Part shown: in pieces, positions 23,400-34,590 of the stretch
Layout: each line of letters opens with the position of its first letter
How positions within the stretch are numbered: position 1 is the first letter of the stretch
Assembly: GCA_025267735.1 (NCBI GenBank)
Contig: CM046294.1
Coordinates: forward strand, 34,255,222-34,319,221
Reading direction: 5' to 3'
From: Mactra quadrangularis
Lineage: Eukaryota; Mollusca; Bivalvia; Venerida; Mactridae
DNA: 64,000 nt
Translations under genes and position numbers: made by a program
Notes under the pieces: model-generated
Told to the model about the DNA's origin: nothing
The model's input: the letters and a program-made list of their open reading frames with translations, nothing else
The model's database searches: none

Positions 23400-25500
23400 T
23401 TACTTACTTAAAGTTTTTTGTATTTTATCATCATACATTTACATGTATAAATTTTATTAATTAAGTAAAAAATAAAGTACATGTTGCTATTATAAGATCT
23501 CAATTATCTTTTACATATAGCTTAATTGTTCTGTTCTGTTCTACTAACATTAACATTTATGTATTATTTTGATGTTGCCCAAAATATATGTTATTGAAAT
23601 CTTTTTATTTTATGTCAATTAAGTAAAAATGAAGTTCATTGCTGCTAATATAAAACATTTTTTTTATCATGTATGTAGATACAATTGTTCTGTTCTGCTC
23701 TTCTTATATAAATATTTATGTATTATTTTGTTGGTCAATATTGTTTGTTATATCTTAAGGTCAATTAAGTAAAAAATAAAGTACATTTTGCTAATATTAG
23801 ATTTAATTATTTTTATACATGTAGCTATAATTGTTATGTTCTGTTCTGCTCTGTTCTGTTCTATTTACATTGATATAAATGTATCATTTTGTCGGTGTCC
23901 CAAATATATGTTATGAAGATCTTTATACTCAAAAAAGTACATGTTGCTAATATAAGAGACCTAATTTTTTTATACATGTTGCAAAAATTGTTCTGCTCTG
24001 TTCTGTTCTACTAACATTAACATAAATGTATCATTTTTACGGTGTCCCAAATATATGTTATGAAGATCTTTATATTCACAAAAAGAACATGTTGCTAATA
24101 TAAGAGACCTATTTTTTATACATGTGGCTATAATTGTTCTGTTCTGTTTTGCTCTGTTCTGTTCTACTAACATTAACATTAATGTATCATTTTGTCGGTG
24201 TCCCAAATATATGTTATGAAGATTTTTATATCAAAAAAAGAACATGTTGCTAATATAAGAGACCTAATTTTTTTTATACATGTGGCTATAATTGTTTTGT
24301 TCTGTTTGGCTCAGTTCTGTTCTACTAACATTAAAATTAATGTATCATTTTGTCGGTGTCCCAAATATATGTAATGAAGACCTTTATATTCAAAAAAGTA
24401 CATGTTGCTAATATAAGAGACCTAATTTTTTTATACATGTTGCAAAAATTGTTCTGCTCTGTTCTGTTCTACTAACATTAACATAAATGTATCATTTTCT
24501 CGGTGTCCCAAATATATGTTATGAAGATCTTTATATTAAAAAAAAGTACATGTTGCTTATATAAGAGACCTAATTTTTTTTCAAATGTAGCTATAATTGT
24601 TCTGTTCTGTTCTGCACTGTTCTGTTCTTCTAACATTTACATTAATGTATCATTTTGTCGGTGTCCCAAATATTTGTTATGAAGATTTTTATATTAAAAA
24701 AAGAACATGTTGCTAATAAGAGACCTAATTTTTTTTATACATGTGGATATAATTGTTTTGTTCTGTTTTGCTCTGTTCTGTTCTACTAACATTAACATAA
24801 ATGTATCATTTTTTCGGTGTCCCAAATATATGTTATGAAGATCTTTATATTCAAAAAAAGTACATGTTGCTTATATAAGAGACCTATTTTTTTTATACAT
24901 GTAGCTATAATTGTTCTGTTCTGTTCTGCACTGTTCTGTTCTTCTAACATTTACATTAATGTATCATTTTGTCGGTGTCCCAAATATTTGTTATGAAGAT
25001 TTTTATATTAAAAAAAGAACATGTTGCTAATATAAGAGACCTAATTTTTTTATACATGTGGTTATAATTGCTTGTTCTGTTTTGCTCTGTTCTGTTCTAC
25101 TTACATTAACATAAATGTATCATTTTTTCGGTGTCCCAAATATATGTTATGAAGATCTTTATATTCAATAAAGTACATGTTGCTTATAAAAGAGAACTAA
25201 TTTTTTTACACATGTAGCTATAATTGTTCTGTTCTGTTCTGTTGTACTTATATTAAATTTCATGTATCATTTGTTTGGTCAATTTTGTGTGTTATATTTT
25301 ATGGTCAATTAAGTAAAAAATTAAAGTACTTGTTTATATGAGAAATTCAATTATTGTTTATACATGAAATCAGAAGTGTTCTGTTCTGTATTACTTATAT
25401 TTACATTAGTGAATCATTTTGTTGCTGCCCCAAATGTATGCAATGAAAATCTGTTTGTATGGAGGTGAATTAAGTAAAAAATAAAGTTGCTCATTAAATC
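23400..25500. repeat. 147-158-bp tandem array, about 12 copies
   Basis: CGGTGTCCCAAATATATG recurs at about 23894, 24041, 24197, 24355, 24502, 24660, 24816, 24974 and 25130, with more diverged units on each side. Each unit also holds TACTAACATTAACAT, GTACATGTTGCTAATATAAG and a stretch of TTCTG pentanucleotides. Open frames at 23970-24206 and 24192-24374 are repeat by-products. Confidence 0.9.
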
Positions 25501-26690
25501 ATTAAAAAATATCAAATGTCCATGAATTTTATTCATAAATACAAAATCCACATAAAATTATGTAAAAATATTAAAGGTACATAAACTTATCTTTCAATAC
25601 TTAATGCTTACAGCATTATCCATGGATACCAAATACACATGTAATTACCAATCAATTCAATAGGCACATGCAATTATCAATAAATACAAAATTCACATGA
25701 AATTATACAAAAATACAAAACCTTTATGAAATTATTCATAAGTGTCATACCCTCATGACATTAATCATAAATGCCAAACCCATATGAAATTATGCCTGAA
25801 TACCTAACCCACATGAAATTATCCATAAGTACCATAGGCTTATGTCATTAATCATAAATGCCAAACTCATATGAAATTATACATGAATACCAAACCCACG
25901 TGAAATTATTGATAATTACTAAAGGCACATGAATTATCCATAAATACTTAATGCCTATGAAAATATCCATTAATACCAAACACACATGAACTTATCAAAA
26001 AATTCCAAATGCCCATGAATTTATCATTAAATACCAACAACACATGAATTTATCAATATATACCAGACTAGCTGATCCATGTGCATCAAACCCAGATAAG
26101 ATAATCCATAAATATCCAACCCAGATGAAATTATCCATATACATCCAACCCAGATGAGATGATCCATATATAATTACCCATAAATACCAAACCCATTTGA
26201 AATTATCAAACAATTAAAAAAACTCATGCAATTATTAAAAAAAAAAAATGCCAATGAAATCATCAATAAATAATAAACCAACTTGAAAATAACAATAAAT
26301 ACCTATCAAACATGAAATTATCCATGAATACGAAACATGCTTGAACGTATATCCATAAATACCAACCCAGACTATCTGATCCATATACATCCAACTCAGA
26401 TAAAATGATCCATATACATCCAATTCAGATGAGATTGTCCATATATACCCAACCAGATGAGATGTTCCATATAAAATAACCCATAAATACCAAACGCATA
26501 TGAAATTATCAATAAATTAAAAAAAGCTCATGCAATAATAAAAAAAAACCAAATGCCCATGAATACTAATCCCGCATAAAATTATCAACAAATACCAAAC
26601 ATACAGGAATGCATATCCATAAGTACCAACCCAGACTATCTGATCCATATACATCCAACCCAGATTAGATATATATATATAATAAACCAT
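25500..26690. repeat. Older, diverged part of the 'ATCCATA' repeat
   Basis: Units of about 30-40 bp with AAATACCAAACCCACATGAA and ATTATCCATAAATAC. They grade at about 26.1 and 26.4 kb into the CCATATACATCCAACCCAGA form that dominates further right. Confidence 0.8.
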
Positions 26691-27690
26691 AAATTCCAGG
26701 CACACATGAAACTATCCATAAATACCAACCCAAATGAGATCATCCATTCACATCCAAACCAGATAAGATCATCCTTTTACATCCAACACAGATGAGATCA
26801 CCCATACACATCCAACACAGATAAGATCTTCCAGATACATCCAAACCAGATGAGATCACCCATATTCATCAAAACCAGATAAGACCATCCATGTATATCC
26901 TAACCAGATAAGATCATTCATATTCATCCAACACAGATGAGATCATCCATATACATCCAACCCAGATAAGATCATCCATATTCATCCAACACAGATGAGA
27001 TCATCCATATACATCATAACCAGATAAGACCATCCATGTACATCCAAACCAGATTAGATCATCCATATTCATTAAACACAGATAAGATCATCCATTTACA
27101 TCCAAACCAGATAAGATCATCCATATACATCCAAACCAGATATAATCATCCATATTCATTCATCACAGATGAAATCATCCATATACATCAAACCAGATAA
27201 AATCATCCATATACATCCAAACCAGATAAAATCATCCATTTACATCCAACACAGATGAGGTCATCCATATACATCCAAACCAGATAAGATCATCCATATA
27301 CAACCAAAACAGATGAGATCATCCATATACATCCAGCACAGATGAGAACATCCATATACATCAAAACCAGATTAGATCATCCATATACATCCAAACTGGA
27401 TAAGATCATCCATATAGATCCAAACCGGATAAGATCATCCATATACATCCAACACAGATGAGATCATCCATATACATCCAAACCAGATAATATTATCCAT
27501 ATACAACCAACCCAGATAAGATTATCCATATACATCCATCCCAGATGAGATTATCCATATACATGCAACCCAGATGAAATTACCCTGATACATCCCACTC
27601 AGATTAGATGATCCATATATACCCAACCAAGATGAGACGATCCATACATACCAAAACCAGATGAGATGAGATGAGATGATCCATAATATT
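26690..27690. repeat. 29-bp minisatellite, about 34 copies
   Basis: The unit is GATCATCCATATACATCCAA followed by ACCAGATAA, with a period of 29 (for example 27375 to 27404). CAACACAGATGA and CAAACCAGATAA variants are interspersed. Because 29 is not a multiple of three, minus-strand frames drift through W-M-Y-M-D-like peptides and are not genes. Confidence 0.9.
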
Positions 27691-28020
27691 CCATGTCTCT
27701 TAGTTTTAGTTTGCATATGAAAAATGCATACACTCCGTCTTGAGATAAGACCACAGGTTACGGCAATGGTCGCAGCGCTCTTGATTGAGGTCCTATCCCT
27801 AACGGGGTCCGTACCCAATGCATCCGTCGGGGTCAGTTGTGATTTGCCTTGGTTGCAAAGGATATGTATGCACACATATACATTATCCATAGTGTTTCGT
27901 CACTATGCTTCGTGTATATGTCGTATGTCAAAACGGTGCGACTTAAGAGTTAGAGTTAAGACAAGCCCCACCTCTACTCACCCACCCAGAGTTGCACTGA
28001 CTATTGCTTTATGTGGGTAA
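27690..28020. other. CpG-rich unique segment abutting the 29-bp array
   Basis: It contains CTCCGTCTTGAGATAAGACC, GGTTACGGCAATGGTCGCAG and ACCCAATGCATCCGTCGGGG. Both strands are open here (98 codons plus; part of a 122-codon minus frame, with PTDALGTDPVRDRTSIK). No family was recognised. The sharp base-composition change suggests an inserted element or a captured gene fragment. Confidence 0.3.
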
Positions 28021-28284
28021 CTTGACCTTATATTGATGCGTTAGTTCTTAAAATGATCTAACTGCATCATGTGAGCCAGTCACAAGTCTGGATGAACAAG
28101 GAGTGACCACAATAGTAATCAAGAATAATAATCCATGAATATAATAAATTTTCTAATAATTATTGTACAAATCAAACACACTACCCATCAAGATACATAA
28201 ATAAGTATCAGTCAAGCTCTGTTGGATGGAGTTTATGATCAAAATTCACTTTTCAACTAATAACTCTTTCGAAATAAAAGTTTA

Positions 28285-28440
28285 TCAATGTGTGGCATGC
28301 TGCTGCATGCAAAACACCTTGTGCTAGTGATCAGTCTCTTTGTCATGAGGAGTTCTGAGTTCAAGTTTCAGTGGGTGTTTATTGGCTGGGTCTAAGTTGA
28401 TTTGTTTAAGTTGTGTTTAATTTATATTTTAAAAATTGTA
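28285..28440 (+). mobile_element. Eroded tRNA-SINE-like segment
   Basis: TAGTGATCAGTCTCTTTGTC and GAGTTCTGAGTTCAAGTTTC resemble degenerate A and B boxes of a tRNA head at roughly tRNA spacing, followed by an AT-rich body. Strongly decayed. Confidence 0.3.
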
Positions 28441-29113
28441 TTATGAAGAATGTTAAACATACAAGTCAGTATGCATCAGGAAAATGTAAGCTCTTCATGC
28501 TATGAAAGACAAAAACATATGTTAATACAGTACCCTCTATAAATGTTGTAGTCAATAACTTGATAAAATTCTTCTTACAGTATATCTAAAGGAGATCATC
28601 CAATCTAGATTTTCCATTCATATGTATTATTGAATTAATTTATTTATTATTCAGTTTTCTTTTACCAACATAATAATTTTTAGCTACAACAGAATCACTC
28701 TTTATTGTTTCTAACACGTAGATATTTACGTATGATTTTTTTTAATGTTTTATATTATTATTTATTTTGTACATGCACTTTCTTAATTTAGTGTTTTTGA
28801 TATTAAGTTTATGCAATATTAGTTGTCTTGTGTTTAAAATATATTTGATATAAACTACATGTGACTGATACTAACAACATGAATGTAGTTTTATCTTTTT
28901 ATTAATGTTGTAGCTTTCTTATTTGAACTTATTGGTAGTTACTGCAGGAAGACTCTTTTAATTCTTATGCTTTAATTGTTTGTTTTTTTTTTCACAAAAA
29001 AAAAACCACTCAGGAATGTCTTCATAAGATGTTTTATAAGGACAGGAACACTGGCTTTTGCCTATTATATATCTTTTTTAAACAACTTGTATACAATAGT
29101 ATGATTTAATTGC
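28441..29113. repeat. Degenerate large-unit repeat, block 3 (left part)
   Basis: From about 28640, TTCTTTTACCAACATAATAAT and AGCTACAACAGAATCACTC align with 23140-23180. Earlier bases are unassigned AT-rich sequence. Confidence 0.5.
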
Positions 29114-29129
29114 TTTCAATGTTTTATAT

Positions 29130-29420
29130 TTATTTATTTATTTATTGGAGTTAACACCGTATCAACACAATTTAGGTCATTTCACGGCGTCCAGCGCACC
29201 TAACCTAGCTTTCCTGGACCATTGTCTATAACCAGTACTCACCTACCCTTCCACAAGGCCGGAAACTTCTCCATATTATCTAATCAATGGAGGAAAATCG
29301 ACATTATTGTCAAATTTTCATGGAAGGGTATAACCTCCCCGGGTGGGATTCGAACCCGCACCCCCTCGAGCACGAGTATCCAAATCCCGGCGCGCTACCG
29401 ACTGGGCTATCGACCCGGGT
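29130..29420 (-). mobile_element. tRNA-derived SINE with a perfect 16-bp target duplication
   Basis: Read on the minus strand, the head begins CCCGGGTCGATAGCCCAGTC (A box TAGCCCAGTCGG) and has B box GGTTCGAATCCC. The body contains GTCCAGGAAAGCTAGG and GCGCTGGACGCCGTGAAATG, and the 3' end is a run of AATA repeats. TTTCAATGTTTTATAT at 29114-29129 is repeated exactly at 29421-29436. The insertion split a unit of the AT-rich satellite. The open frames on both strands here come from the SINE. Confidence 0.95.
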
Positions 29421-29513
29421 TTTCAATGTTTTATATAGAGACATATAATCATTTACACTTACTCTATAAGCAGTTATTTTATCATGTTTTATTGAGAAAT
29501 TATTTATAGTTTT

Positions 29514-29590
29514 CAGTGTTATACAAGGTGGTAAGGGTATGGCTGTAAGGGGAGGTTTTGAGGCCATACTTACTAACAACATTAACATTT
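29514..29590 (+). repeat. Hairpin-bearing conserved block, copy 5
   Basis: TACAAGGTGGTAAGGGTATG, a loop with AAGGGGAGG, AGGCCATAC and TTACTAACAACATTAAC. The hairpin is intact. Confidence 0.75.
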
Positions 29591-29679
29591 TTTTGTTTAT
29601 AAATTTTGAGTTTTGGTTTAGTGTGAGTTCTTTAGTTAGTTATATACTATATCTTAAGGAAGCATAATTGATAGTTCTC

Positions 29680-29745
29680 AGAGTTAAATACAATGTGGTA
29701 TGGGTATGTGTATAAGGGGAGGTTTGGTGACAACATTAACATTTT
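29680..29745 (+). repeat. Hairpin block, copy 6, decayed
   Basis: GTGGTATGGGTATGTGTATA and AAGGGGAGG remain, but the second arm and TACTAAC are lost (GGTGACAACATTAAC). This is the only copy without the hairpin. Confidence 0.6.
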
Positions 29746-29833
29746 GTTTGTTTATTAATTTTAGAGTTTTGTTATATAAATAATTCTTTAGTTAGTTATT
29801 TACTATATCTAAAGAAAGCATAATTGATAGTTC

Positions 29834-29909
29834 TTAGTGTTCAGGTGGTAAGGGTATGGCTGTAAGGGGTGGTTTTCTGAGGCCATACTTACTAACAACA
29901 TTAACATTT
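29834..29909 (+). repeat. Hairpin-bearing conserved block, copy 7
   Basis: AGGTGGTAAGGGTATGGC, a loop with AAGGGGTGG, AGGCCATAC and TTACTAACAACATTAACATT. The hairpin is intact. Confidence 0.75.
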
Positions 29910-30250
29910 TGTTTCAATTTATTGATGTCCATTTCTAATAATATAAGTATTTATTTAAAATACATTAATGGTCCACAAAACAGTGTTATTAGAGTTTTCA
30001 TACTAATAACAGAAATATGTATATATGATGTAATAGATTTTTTATTCTGTAAACATGAACAATTGTGAATGATTTCATGTTTTTTACCAATAAAGAATCA
30101 TGCAAATACAATTAATTTATCAAAAATAAGGGCATGTATTAATACACATAGAAAATAATAACACCAACAACAATAATTTAGTGCTTTCTCATAAATAACT
30201 TCTTAGTTTAGTTATTTTAGAATATTCCATTGTGGCATTATTGATAGGTC

Positions 30251-30320
30251 TTAGTGTTAAATACAAGGTGGTAAGGGTATGGCTGTTTGGAGGTCATACT
30301 TACTTACAACGCTAACATTT
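30251..30320 (+). repeat. Hairpin-bearing conserved block, copy 8, short loop
   Basis: GGTGGTAAGGGTATGGC, then a loop shortened to about nine bases by loss of the AAGGGGAGG segment, then GTCATAC. The C-to-T change leaves a G-U pair, so the stem survives. Confidence 0.75.
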
Positions 30321-30539
30321 TATTTGATTATTTTAATGATGTCCAGTACTATCAACATTCACAATATTTATTATTAAGTTTTCTATTATCAACAACATGA
30401 ACTTTTATTTTTATAATCATCATTGGAACAATTATATATGGTTTGACCCTAAAAAAGTGCTATATTTATTGTAACAGGTTTTAAGTTACTTGTAAAAGTG
30501 TTTTTCATAGTTATTGCAATAAGTATTATCAATTTATTA

Positions 30540-30900
30540 AGTAAGTAACCTTTTTCATAATCTAAAGACCAGTTGGTCCATGAACAATATACATCATATA
30601 AATATGTGACATACAATTATCATTACAAATAATACAATACGATGTCATACATATACAGTTATCATTACAGATTTTACAATACAATACAATACGTAACATA
30701 CATACACAATCATCATGGCGACTTTAACAATACAGAAGAAAAACCATATATACAAATTACAAATCAATACAATACGATAAAATAATATACTCGTAAAAAT
30801 ACAATTATCATACAAATTTTACAAAACAATACATTAACATACATAAACAAATTACAATTCAATACAACAATAAACAAATACAATTATCAATTCATTTTTA
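30540..30900. repeat. AATACA-rich low-complexity sequence
   Basis: Irregular repetition of ACAATACAATACAATACG, ACAATTATCATTACA and ACATACATACACA. No regular period. Confidence 0.6.
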
Positions 30901-31735
30901 CAATATAATTATTATATATATCACTTTCACTGTCCTACATGTTTCAGATTTGTCATTGTATTTTTTGTAGGAAATAAGGGAGACAAATTTTGAAAAGTTA
31001 TACCTTTCTTATCTCCCTCTAAATTTAAATCATATTAAGGAGTATATTTTGATATTTACTTAGCTGACATACTTTTTAGATGTAAAAACTGTGGTATCTA
31101 TATTGATAAATGGACTTTGTATATTTCTTTACGTTTCAACTATATTATGATGACAGATAACTTATATTCTTTTTATAACTTAGTTAAAATGTTTAGATCT
31201 GTAATAATCTCTGTAACTACATGTATAATGAAAATAAGAATAATTACAAGAATTATAATATATGGTTTGATACTATCATACTTTTACATAAAATGGTAAA
31301 ATATATACATAAATGATCCACAAAACAATGCAACAATGTTTTTTATTAAAAACAGGAACAATTGATTAAGCTTTATTTCTTCTACTTACAACAGGAACTT
31401 TAATAATATGTTACACATTATACTTCAGTGTTTTTTTATATAAACAATATATGAAACATATTTTTACCTTCGTGTCTTTTTATATTTACTGCATATATTT
31501 TTCTTCTGTGTGCGAGGTCCGCTTGGTATGTTAGGCTAAGACTCCGTTGAAACTTCTGTGTGCCTTACAATAGTTACATCTGTTTTGGGGGTTTCTATAT
31601 CTAATTCTGTTTGATTTTTACTATTCAACACTTTTTTACCAACATGAGGTACACTCAGGGTATGCCTTACTAGTTTTTTATCATACATTATTAGTTGTAT
31701 ACAAACATTAGGAACACTCTAGTTTTTAGACCATC
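30901..31735. other. AT-rich sequence, mostly degenerate repeat
   Basis: A hairpin AGGGAGACA ... TATCTCCCT lies at about 30977-31017. Otherwise only fragments of the surrounding AT-rich repeat are seen. Confidence 0.4.
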
Positions 31736-31757
31736 CATGCGTTTAGTTACCTCCAAC

Positions 31758-31880
31758 GTTACAAAACATTCCATAACGATATATTTGGAACTCCTCGGCG
31801 ATTTGTTGCGATAATCTCGGATATATTAAGATGCTATTTTGAAACTACCGGTGTTGAAATAAACAAATATATGATCGTTT
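31758..31880 (+). mobile_element. Diverged partial copy of the 21.8-kb foldback element
   Basis: ACAAAACATTCCATAACGAT, TTGGAACTCCTCGGC and GATGCTATTTTGAAACTACC follow the minus-strand order of 21860-21965. The last ten codons before the stop (GCT ... AAA TAA) differ from the other copy only at three synonymous third positions. Upstream the frame is broken. Confidence 0.6.
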
Positions 31881-31929
31881 AATTTGTAACTCATATATAT
31901 TTGTTTATTTGTGTTTCTTAAATATGAAA

Positions 31930-32945
31930 ATAGTTTTTAGCTCGACTTTATGAAGTAAATGAAGAGCTCTCCTACCCGCCTTAGCGTCAACGTCAGCGTC
32001 TGTATCAACAACTCTGATTAAAGTTTTCGTGCAGTAAAATATTTTTACTATAACTTTTTTATTTCTAAAGGTATCAACTTCAAACTAAAAACATATGTTA
32101 CTTATTATCAACCACATCTCATGTGATAATGTTCATGACTCCAAATACTTTTTTTAAGAATTAACTGCCCTTGAAATTAACAACTGTTTTATTTCTTTAG
32201 GTATTGACTTCGAATTTTAAATATATGTTCTATATTATCAACCTCATCTCATGTGGCATGGTTCATAACTCCTTATACTTTGTTTTCTGAATTATCCCCC
32301 TTGAACTTACAGATTTCTTAAAAGATATATTTGTTTTCACTGCAACTTTTTTATTTCTAATGATATTGACTTCAAACTTTAAGTATTTGTTCCTTATCAT
32401 CAACCCTCATCTCATGTGACAAGATTCATAACTCCTTTTAAAAATTTTCCAGAATTATCCCCCTTGAACAAATAGTTTTATTTTAAAAAAATATTTGTTT
32501 TTACTGCAGCTATTTTATTTCTTTAGGTATTGACTTCAAACTTTAAATGTATGTTCCTTATTATCTACCCCATCTCATGTGACAAGGTTCATTACTCCAA
32601 TTACATTTTTTTCAGAACTATCCCTCCTTAAACTTAGAAATTTCTTTTAAAAAATATTTGTTTTTACTGCAACTGTTTTATTTCTGTAGGTATTGACTTC
32701 AAACTTTTAAGTATATGTTCCTTATTATCAACCACATCTCATGTGACAAGGCTCATAACTCCAAATACATTTTTTTCAATATTGTCCCTATTGTACTTTC
32801 AATTTTAAAGATTTTTTTTTACTTTAAATCTTTTAAGGTTGTATTTCCAACTTAAAATATGTATGTTCCTTATCATCAACCACATCTCCTGTGACAAATA
32901 ATTGCTTAGTCAAGCATGCTGTCTCCTCTGACAGCTCTTGTTAAT
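31930..32945 (-). mobile_element. Dispersed element with an internally amplified 163-bp module
   Basis: On the minus strand it opens AACAAGAGCTGTCAGAGGAG and closes with AACGTCAGCGTCTGTATC-type CpG-rich sequence near 31980 (plus-strand reading). Between them the module CATCTCATGTGACAAGG / TTATCCCCCTTGAAC / GGTATTGACTTCAAACTTT is repeated about six times, with CTCATGTG at about 32119, 32249, 32412, 32575 and 32739 and a decayed one near 32888. Steps are 130-164 bp. It has no coding frame. The CpG-rich end resembles the segment at 59390-59430. Confidence 0.75.
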
Positions 32946-33760
32946 TTAATATTTCTTTGATTAAAAACACTTTTATTTTTTAACTTAGTGTATCTTATTT
33001 CAACAACATTGTTTTTAAAAGATTTCAGTGTTTCTAATATCAAACTTGTATTCAAACCCATATTTCATAGTTGCTGGTGTTCTTACTTATCAATTTTAGA
33101 GTTTTATTATGTTAACCACGCTTTAGTTAGTTATTTTTTTACTATATCTCAAGGAAGCATTGTTTTTATTTTTTTAGTGTTAAGGCGGCAAGGGTATGGC
33201 TATAAGGGGAGGTTTTAGAGGCCATACTTACTAACATCACTAACATTAATGTATGAATTTAAGTTTTTTTTGTATTTTTTCATCATGCACTTTTAGATAT
33301 TATTTGTCAAAAGTTGTATAATTACTTTCTTGTCTTTTACTTAAATAATGATTATTTATTTATGATTAAGTGTTGTCATTTAAAATTTTTATCAAAAATT
33401 AAAGTACATGTTGCTAATTCTAAAAAATCTATCATAATTATCATACCTAAAATAACTCTTATTGTTCTGTTCTGTTTTGTTCAGTTTACTAACACTTATA
33501 TTTTGTATATTGTCATTGTTTCCCAAAATGTTTGCCATGAAAATTTGTATAAATCAAGGTGAAATAGGTAAAAAAATAAAGTACATGTTGTTAATATAAA
33601 AAACTCTATTATTTTCATCATACATACAGCTATAAATCGCACGTGAATAAGTGAATATCATTTAATTCTCATCGTGACAATTGATAATAAAGTATAACAA
33701 ACACTTGATTTGCAATCAATCTTAAAAGGAAAGTATTTAAAATATTATGTCGAAATATAT
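32946..33760. repeat. Degenerate AT-rich repeat, last block
   Basis: Contains the ninth hairpin block and, at 33470-33490, a short TTCTG run with CACTTATATTTTG that resembles units of the 23.4-25.5 kb array. Confidence 0.5.
33175..33250 (+). repeat. Hairpin-bearing conserved block, copy 9
   Basis: TAGTGTTAAGGCGGCAAGGG, GTATGGC, a loop with AAGGGGAGG, AGGCCATAC and TTACTAACATCACTAACATT. The hairpin is intact, but the GGTAAGG-like element has become GGCAAGG. Confidence 0.75.
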
Positions 33761-34000
33761 AACGATCTCACCTTATAATAACGGCAGCGATTCGCGCCAA
33801 AAGTATGTTATAACCAATGTATTTGTTTGTTGGGACCAAAAAATTGGTATGTTATAACCGAGTGTATGCTATAACCGAGTATGTTATAACCGAGCTGATT
33901 TTATATAGAATATAGAAGGATGAAAAACGGGCCAGGAAAAATGGTATGTTATAACCAAGTGTATGTTATAACCGAGTATATTATATCCGAGTTTTACAAA
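33761..34000. repeat. Irregular TATGTTATAACCGAG repeat
   Basis: GTATGTTATAACCGAG or close variants occur about six times between 33804 and 33995. The GTTATAAC core recalls the interior of pogo/Tc1-type MITEs, but no terminal repeats were found. Confidence 0.6.
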
Positions 34001-34302
34001 GTAATACTGTATATTGAAGTTACAAATATCTATGTGCCCAGCTGTGTCAAAGACTAGATATTAACACTTGGTTGCTGCTTGGGTTGTTTTTACAAATATT
34101 TTTCTTTTAAAAAGAGGATGGAATGGAATAGTACAGATACAATAAATGTTATAGAGATAAGAAAACCATGCCAGCCCTTGTTCTGTGATACTTTATATAG
34201 CTTCTTCTTGTATAATTTGGATGTTTATATATAAACCTACAAAAATCTGTTTATTTGGATGAAATATCAAAGTTAGAAAAGAATTCTCATGAGCCAATTT
34301 AC

Positions 34303-34582
34303 TAGAGGTGTAACAATACAGTAGTATTGCATATATTGCAATACACGATACCCGTATTGAATTATATTGCAATACATATTGTTCTTTCCAAAGCCGCCCA
34401 GCTAGCTCAGTTGGTAGCACACAAGTCTACTGATCGAGGGGTCATGGCTTCGAATCCCGGGCGGCGCATACTTTTGTGGAGCTTGGTCATGAAATTATTT
34501 CCGAGAAAAGCAAATCAGTTTAAAACCGTGAGAAGTCATATTGCAATATTAACCGGTATATCGGTTAACCATTACACCCCTA
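34303..34582. mobile_element. hAT-like MITE, copy 2, with an exact 8-bp target duplication
   Basis: It starts TAGAGGTGTAACAATACAG and ends CCATTACACCCCTA. CAATTTAC flanks it on both sides (34295-34302 and 34583-34590). About 90 bp at the left and 70 bp at the right match the MITE at 18783-19174 (TATTGCAATACATATTGTTC, AATATTAACC). The centre is replaced by SINE-derived sequence (34393-34510). Confidence 0.92.
34393..34510 (+). mobile_element. 5' part of a tRNA-SINE inside the MITE
   Basis: The tRNA-like part (34393-34465) has a perfect 7-bp acceptor pairing GCCGCCC/GGGCGGC, a GCTA/TAGC D stem, an exact A box TAGCTCAGTTGG and B-like GCTTCGAATCC. The anticodon stem and a canonical T stem do not form, so it is not a working tRNA gene. 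The next bases (GGAGCTTGGTCATGAAATTA) match the body of the SINE at 35050-35348 and then stop, so the 3' half of the SINE is missing. Confidence 0.85.
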
Positions 34583-34590
34583 CAATTTAC

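Noticed and set aside
23400..25500. CRISPR-like array of regularly spaced repeats
   Set aside because: Whole units are similar, with no unique spacers, and the DNA is eukaryotic.
25995..27890. Minus-strand proteins rich in W-M-Y-M-D-type words
   Set aside because: They are translations of the 29-bp minisatellite drifting through frames.
34393..34465. Functional tRNA gene
   Set aside because: Acceptor and D stems and the A box are good, but the anticodon stem and a standard T stem do not form and the B box has a mismatch. The sequence continues into SINE body.
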